The notes beneath the pieces are model-generated. The model saw only the letters and a list, made by a program, of their open reading frames with translations, was not told the origin of the DNA and made no database searches. Below, piece after piece: positions 5,741 to 6,238 of a DNA stretch of 6,238 bases. Both the position numbers and the translations under genes were made by a program. Source of the DNA: Candidatus Segetimicrobium genomatis (GTDB taxonomy: Bacteria > Sysuimicrobiota > Sysuimicrobiia > Sysuimicrobiales > Segetimicrobiaceae). The stretch's first letter is position 1, and each line of letters begins with the position of its first letter. The stretch covers positions 1 to 6,238 of the forward strand of contig VBAN01000189.1 in NCBI GenBank assembly GCA_005882445.1, read 5' to 3'.

Positions 5741-6238
5741 CTAGCGCACGCGCTCGATGTAGGTGCCGGTCCGGGTATCGATCCGGACGGTCTCCCCCGT
5801 GCCGACGAAGAGCGGGACCTGCACCACGGCGCCCGACTCCAGGGTCGCCGGCTTGGTCCCCCCCGTCACCGTGTCCCCCCGAAATCCCGGGGCGGTCTCC
5901 ACGACCCGCAGGTCGACGGAGTTCGGCAACTCCGCCCCGATCGGCGTGTCGTCGTGAAACACGATCGTGACGTCCATGTTCTCGCGGAGGAACCGCACCG
6001 CGTCGCCGAGCAGGGCGGCCGGGAGCGGCAGCTGCTCGTAGGTGGCCGCATCCATCATGATGTACTCGTCGCCGGTCGTGTACAGGTACTGCATGGGCTT
6101 GCGCTCGAGGTGCACGAGCGGCACCCGTTCGCCCCCGCGGAACGTCCGCTCCGTCGTCGCCCCGGTCTTCGTATTCCGGATCTTGGCCCTGACCAGGCCG
6201 TGCCGCATCGCGACCTTCGAGTGTTCCGAGGAGATGAT
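5741..6238 (-). CDS. efp: Elongation factor P, 5' end outside window
   Basis: EF-P binds between the ribosomal P and E sites and rescues ribosomes stalled at polyproline stretches. The frame is open from the window edge (beginning IISSEHSKVAMRHGLVRAK) to TAG at 5741, 165 codons; the family is about 185 residues, so some 20 N-terminal codons are missing. The internal ATG at 6208 is not the true start because the homology continues upstream of it. Seen: part of the KOW-like domain I, OB domain II (MQYLYTTGDEYIMMD, FHDDTPIGAELP) and OB domain III with the family signature KPATLESGAVVQVPLFV and the ending IDTRTGTYIERVR. Notable: at the tip of the domain I loop, where E. coli has PGKG with the modified Lys34, this protein reads VAMR in a gap-free alignment, so the modified Lys (or Arg) position holds Met. 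EF-P is the only plausible identity; the YeiP paralogue fits less well. Confidence 0.95.
   Translation of the reverse strand: MISSEHSKVAMRHGLVRAKIRNTKTGATTERTFRGGERVPLVHLERKPMQYLYTTGDEYIMMDAATYEQLPLPAALLGDAVRFLRENMDVTIVFHDDTPIGAELPNSVDLRVVETAPGFRGDTVTGGTKPATLESGAVVQVPLFVGTGETVRIDTRTGTYIERVR

Overview
This GC-rich bacterial window carries only housekeeping genes. All of them lie on the minus strand, so they read from the right edge to the left. In transcription order they are: elongation factor P (efp, 5' end cut by the window edge), ribosomal protein S15 (rpsO), polynucleotide phosphorylase (pnp, broken by a deletion and frameshift), an M16-family zinc peptidase, dihydrodipicolinate reductase (dapB) and aspartate-semialdehyde dehydrogenase (asd, 3' end cut by the window edge). 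There is no mobile element, CRISPR array, tRNA, rRNA or phage gene. I see no previously undescribed system.

The order rpsO-pnp-M16 peptidase followed by lysine/diaminopimelate genes recalls the Bacillus/Clostridia arrangement (rpsO-pnpA-mlpA/ymxG-...-asd-dapG-dapA). Here the sporulation dipicolinate synthase genes that sit in that stretch in Bacillus are absent and dapB takes their place. With the high GC and strong Shine-Dalgarno sites, this suggests a GC-rich member of the Terrabacteria side of the tree, possibly an uncultured, metagenome-derived lineage. The phylum cannot be fixed from this sequence alone.

Region by region: 5741-6238 holds the last 165 codons of efp. The 189-nt gap 5552-5740 holds a clear sigma-70-type promoter (-35 at 5711-5716, extended -10 at 5687-5692) and a GC-rich, foldable rpsO leader. 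rpsO (5279-5551) is followed at once by an intrinsic terminator (5243-5277). A 109-nt leader with several possible hairpins (5134-5242) precedes pnp. The pnp locus (2937-5133) keeps all its domains, but about 22 highly conserved codons are missing near 3925-3945 and the frame changes at a run of seven C. A 93-nt gap with a GNRA-capped hairpin separates pnp from the M16 peptidase (1548-2843). That gene overlaps dapB by 14 nt, and dapB is 16 nt from asd, so these three look like one translationally coupled unit.

Functionally, efp, rpsO and pnp serve translation and RNA turnover. asd and dapB supply two steps of the aspartate pathway to diaminopimelate and lysine (cell wall and protein). The main points to check are whether the pnp lesion is real, the lysine-free tip loop of EF-P, and possible S15 autoregulation.
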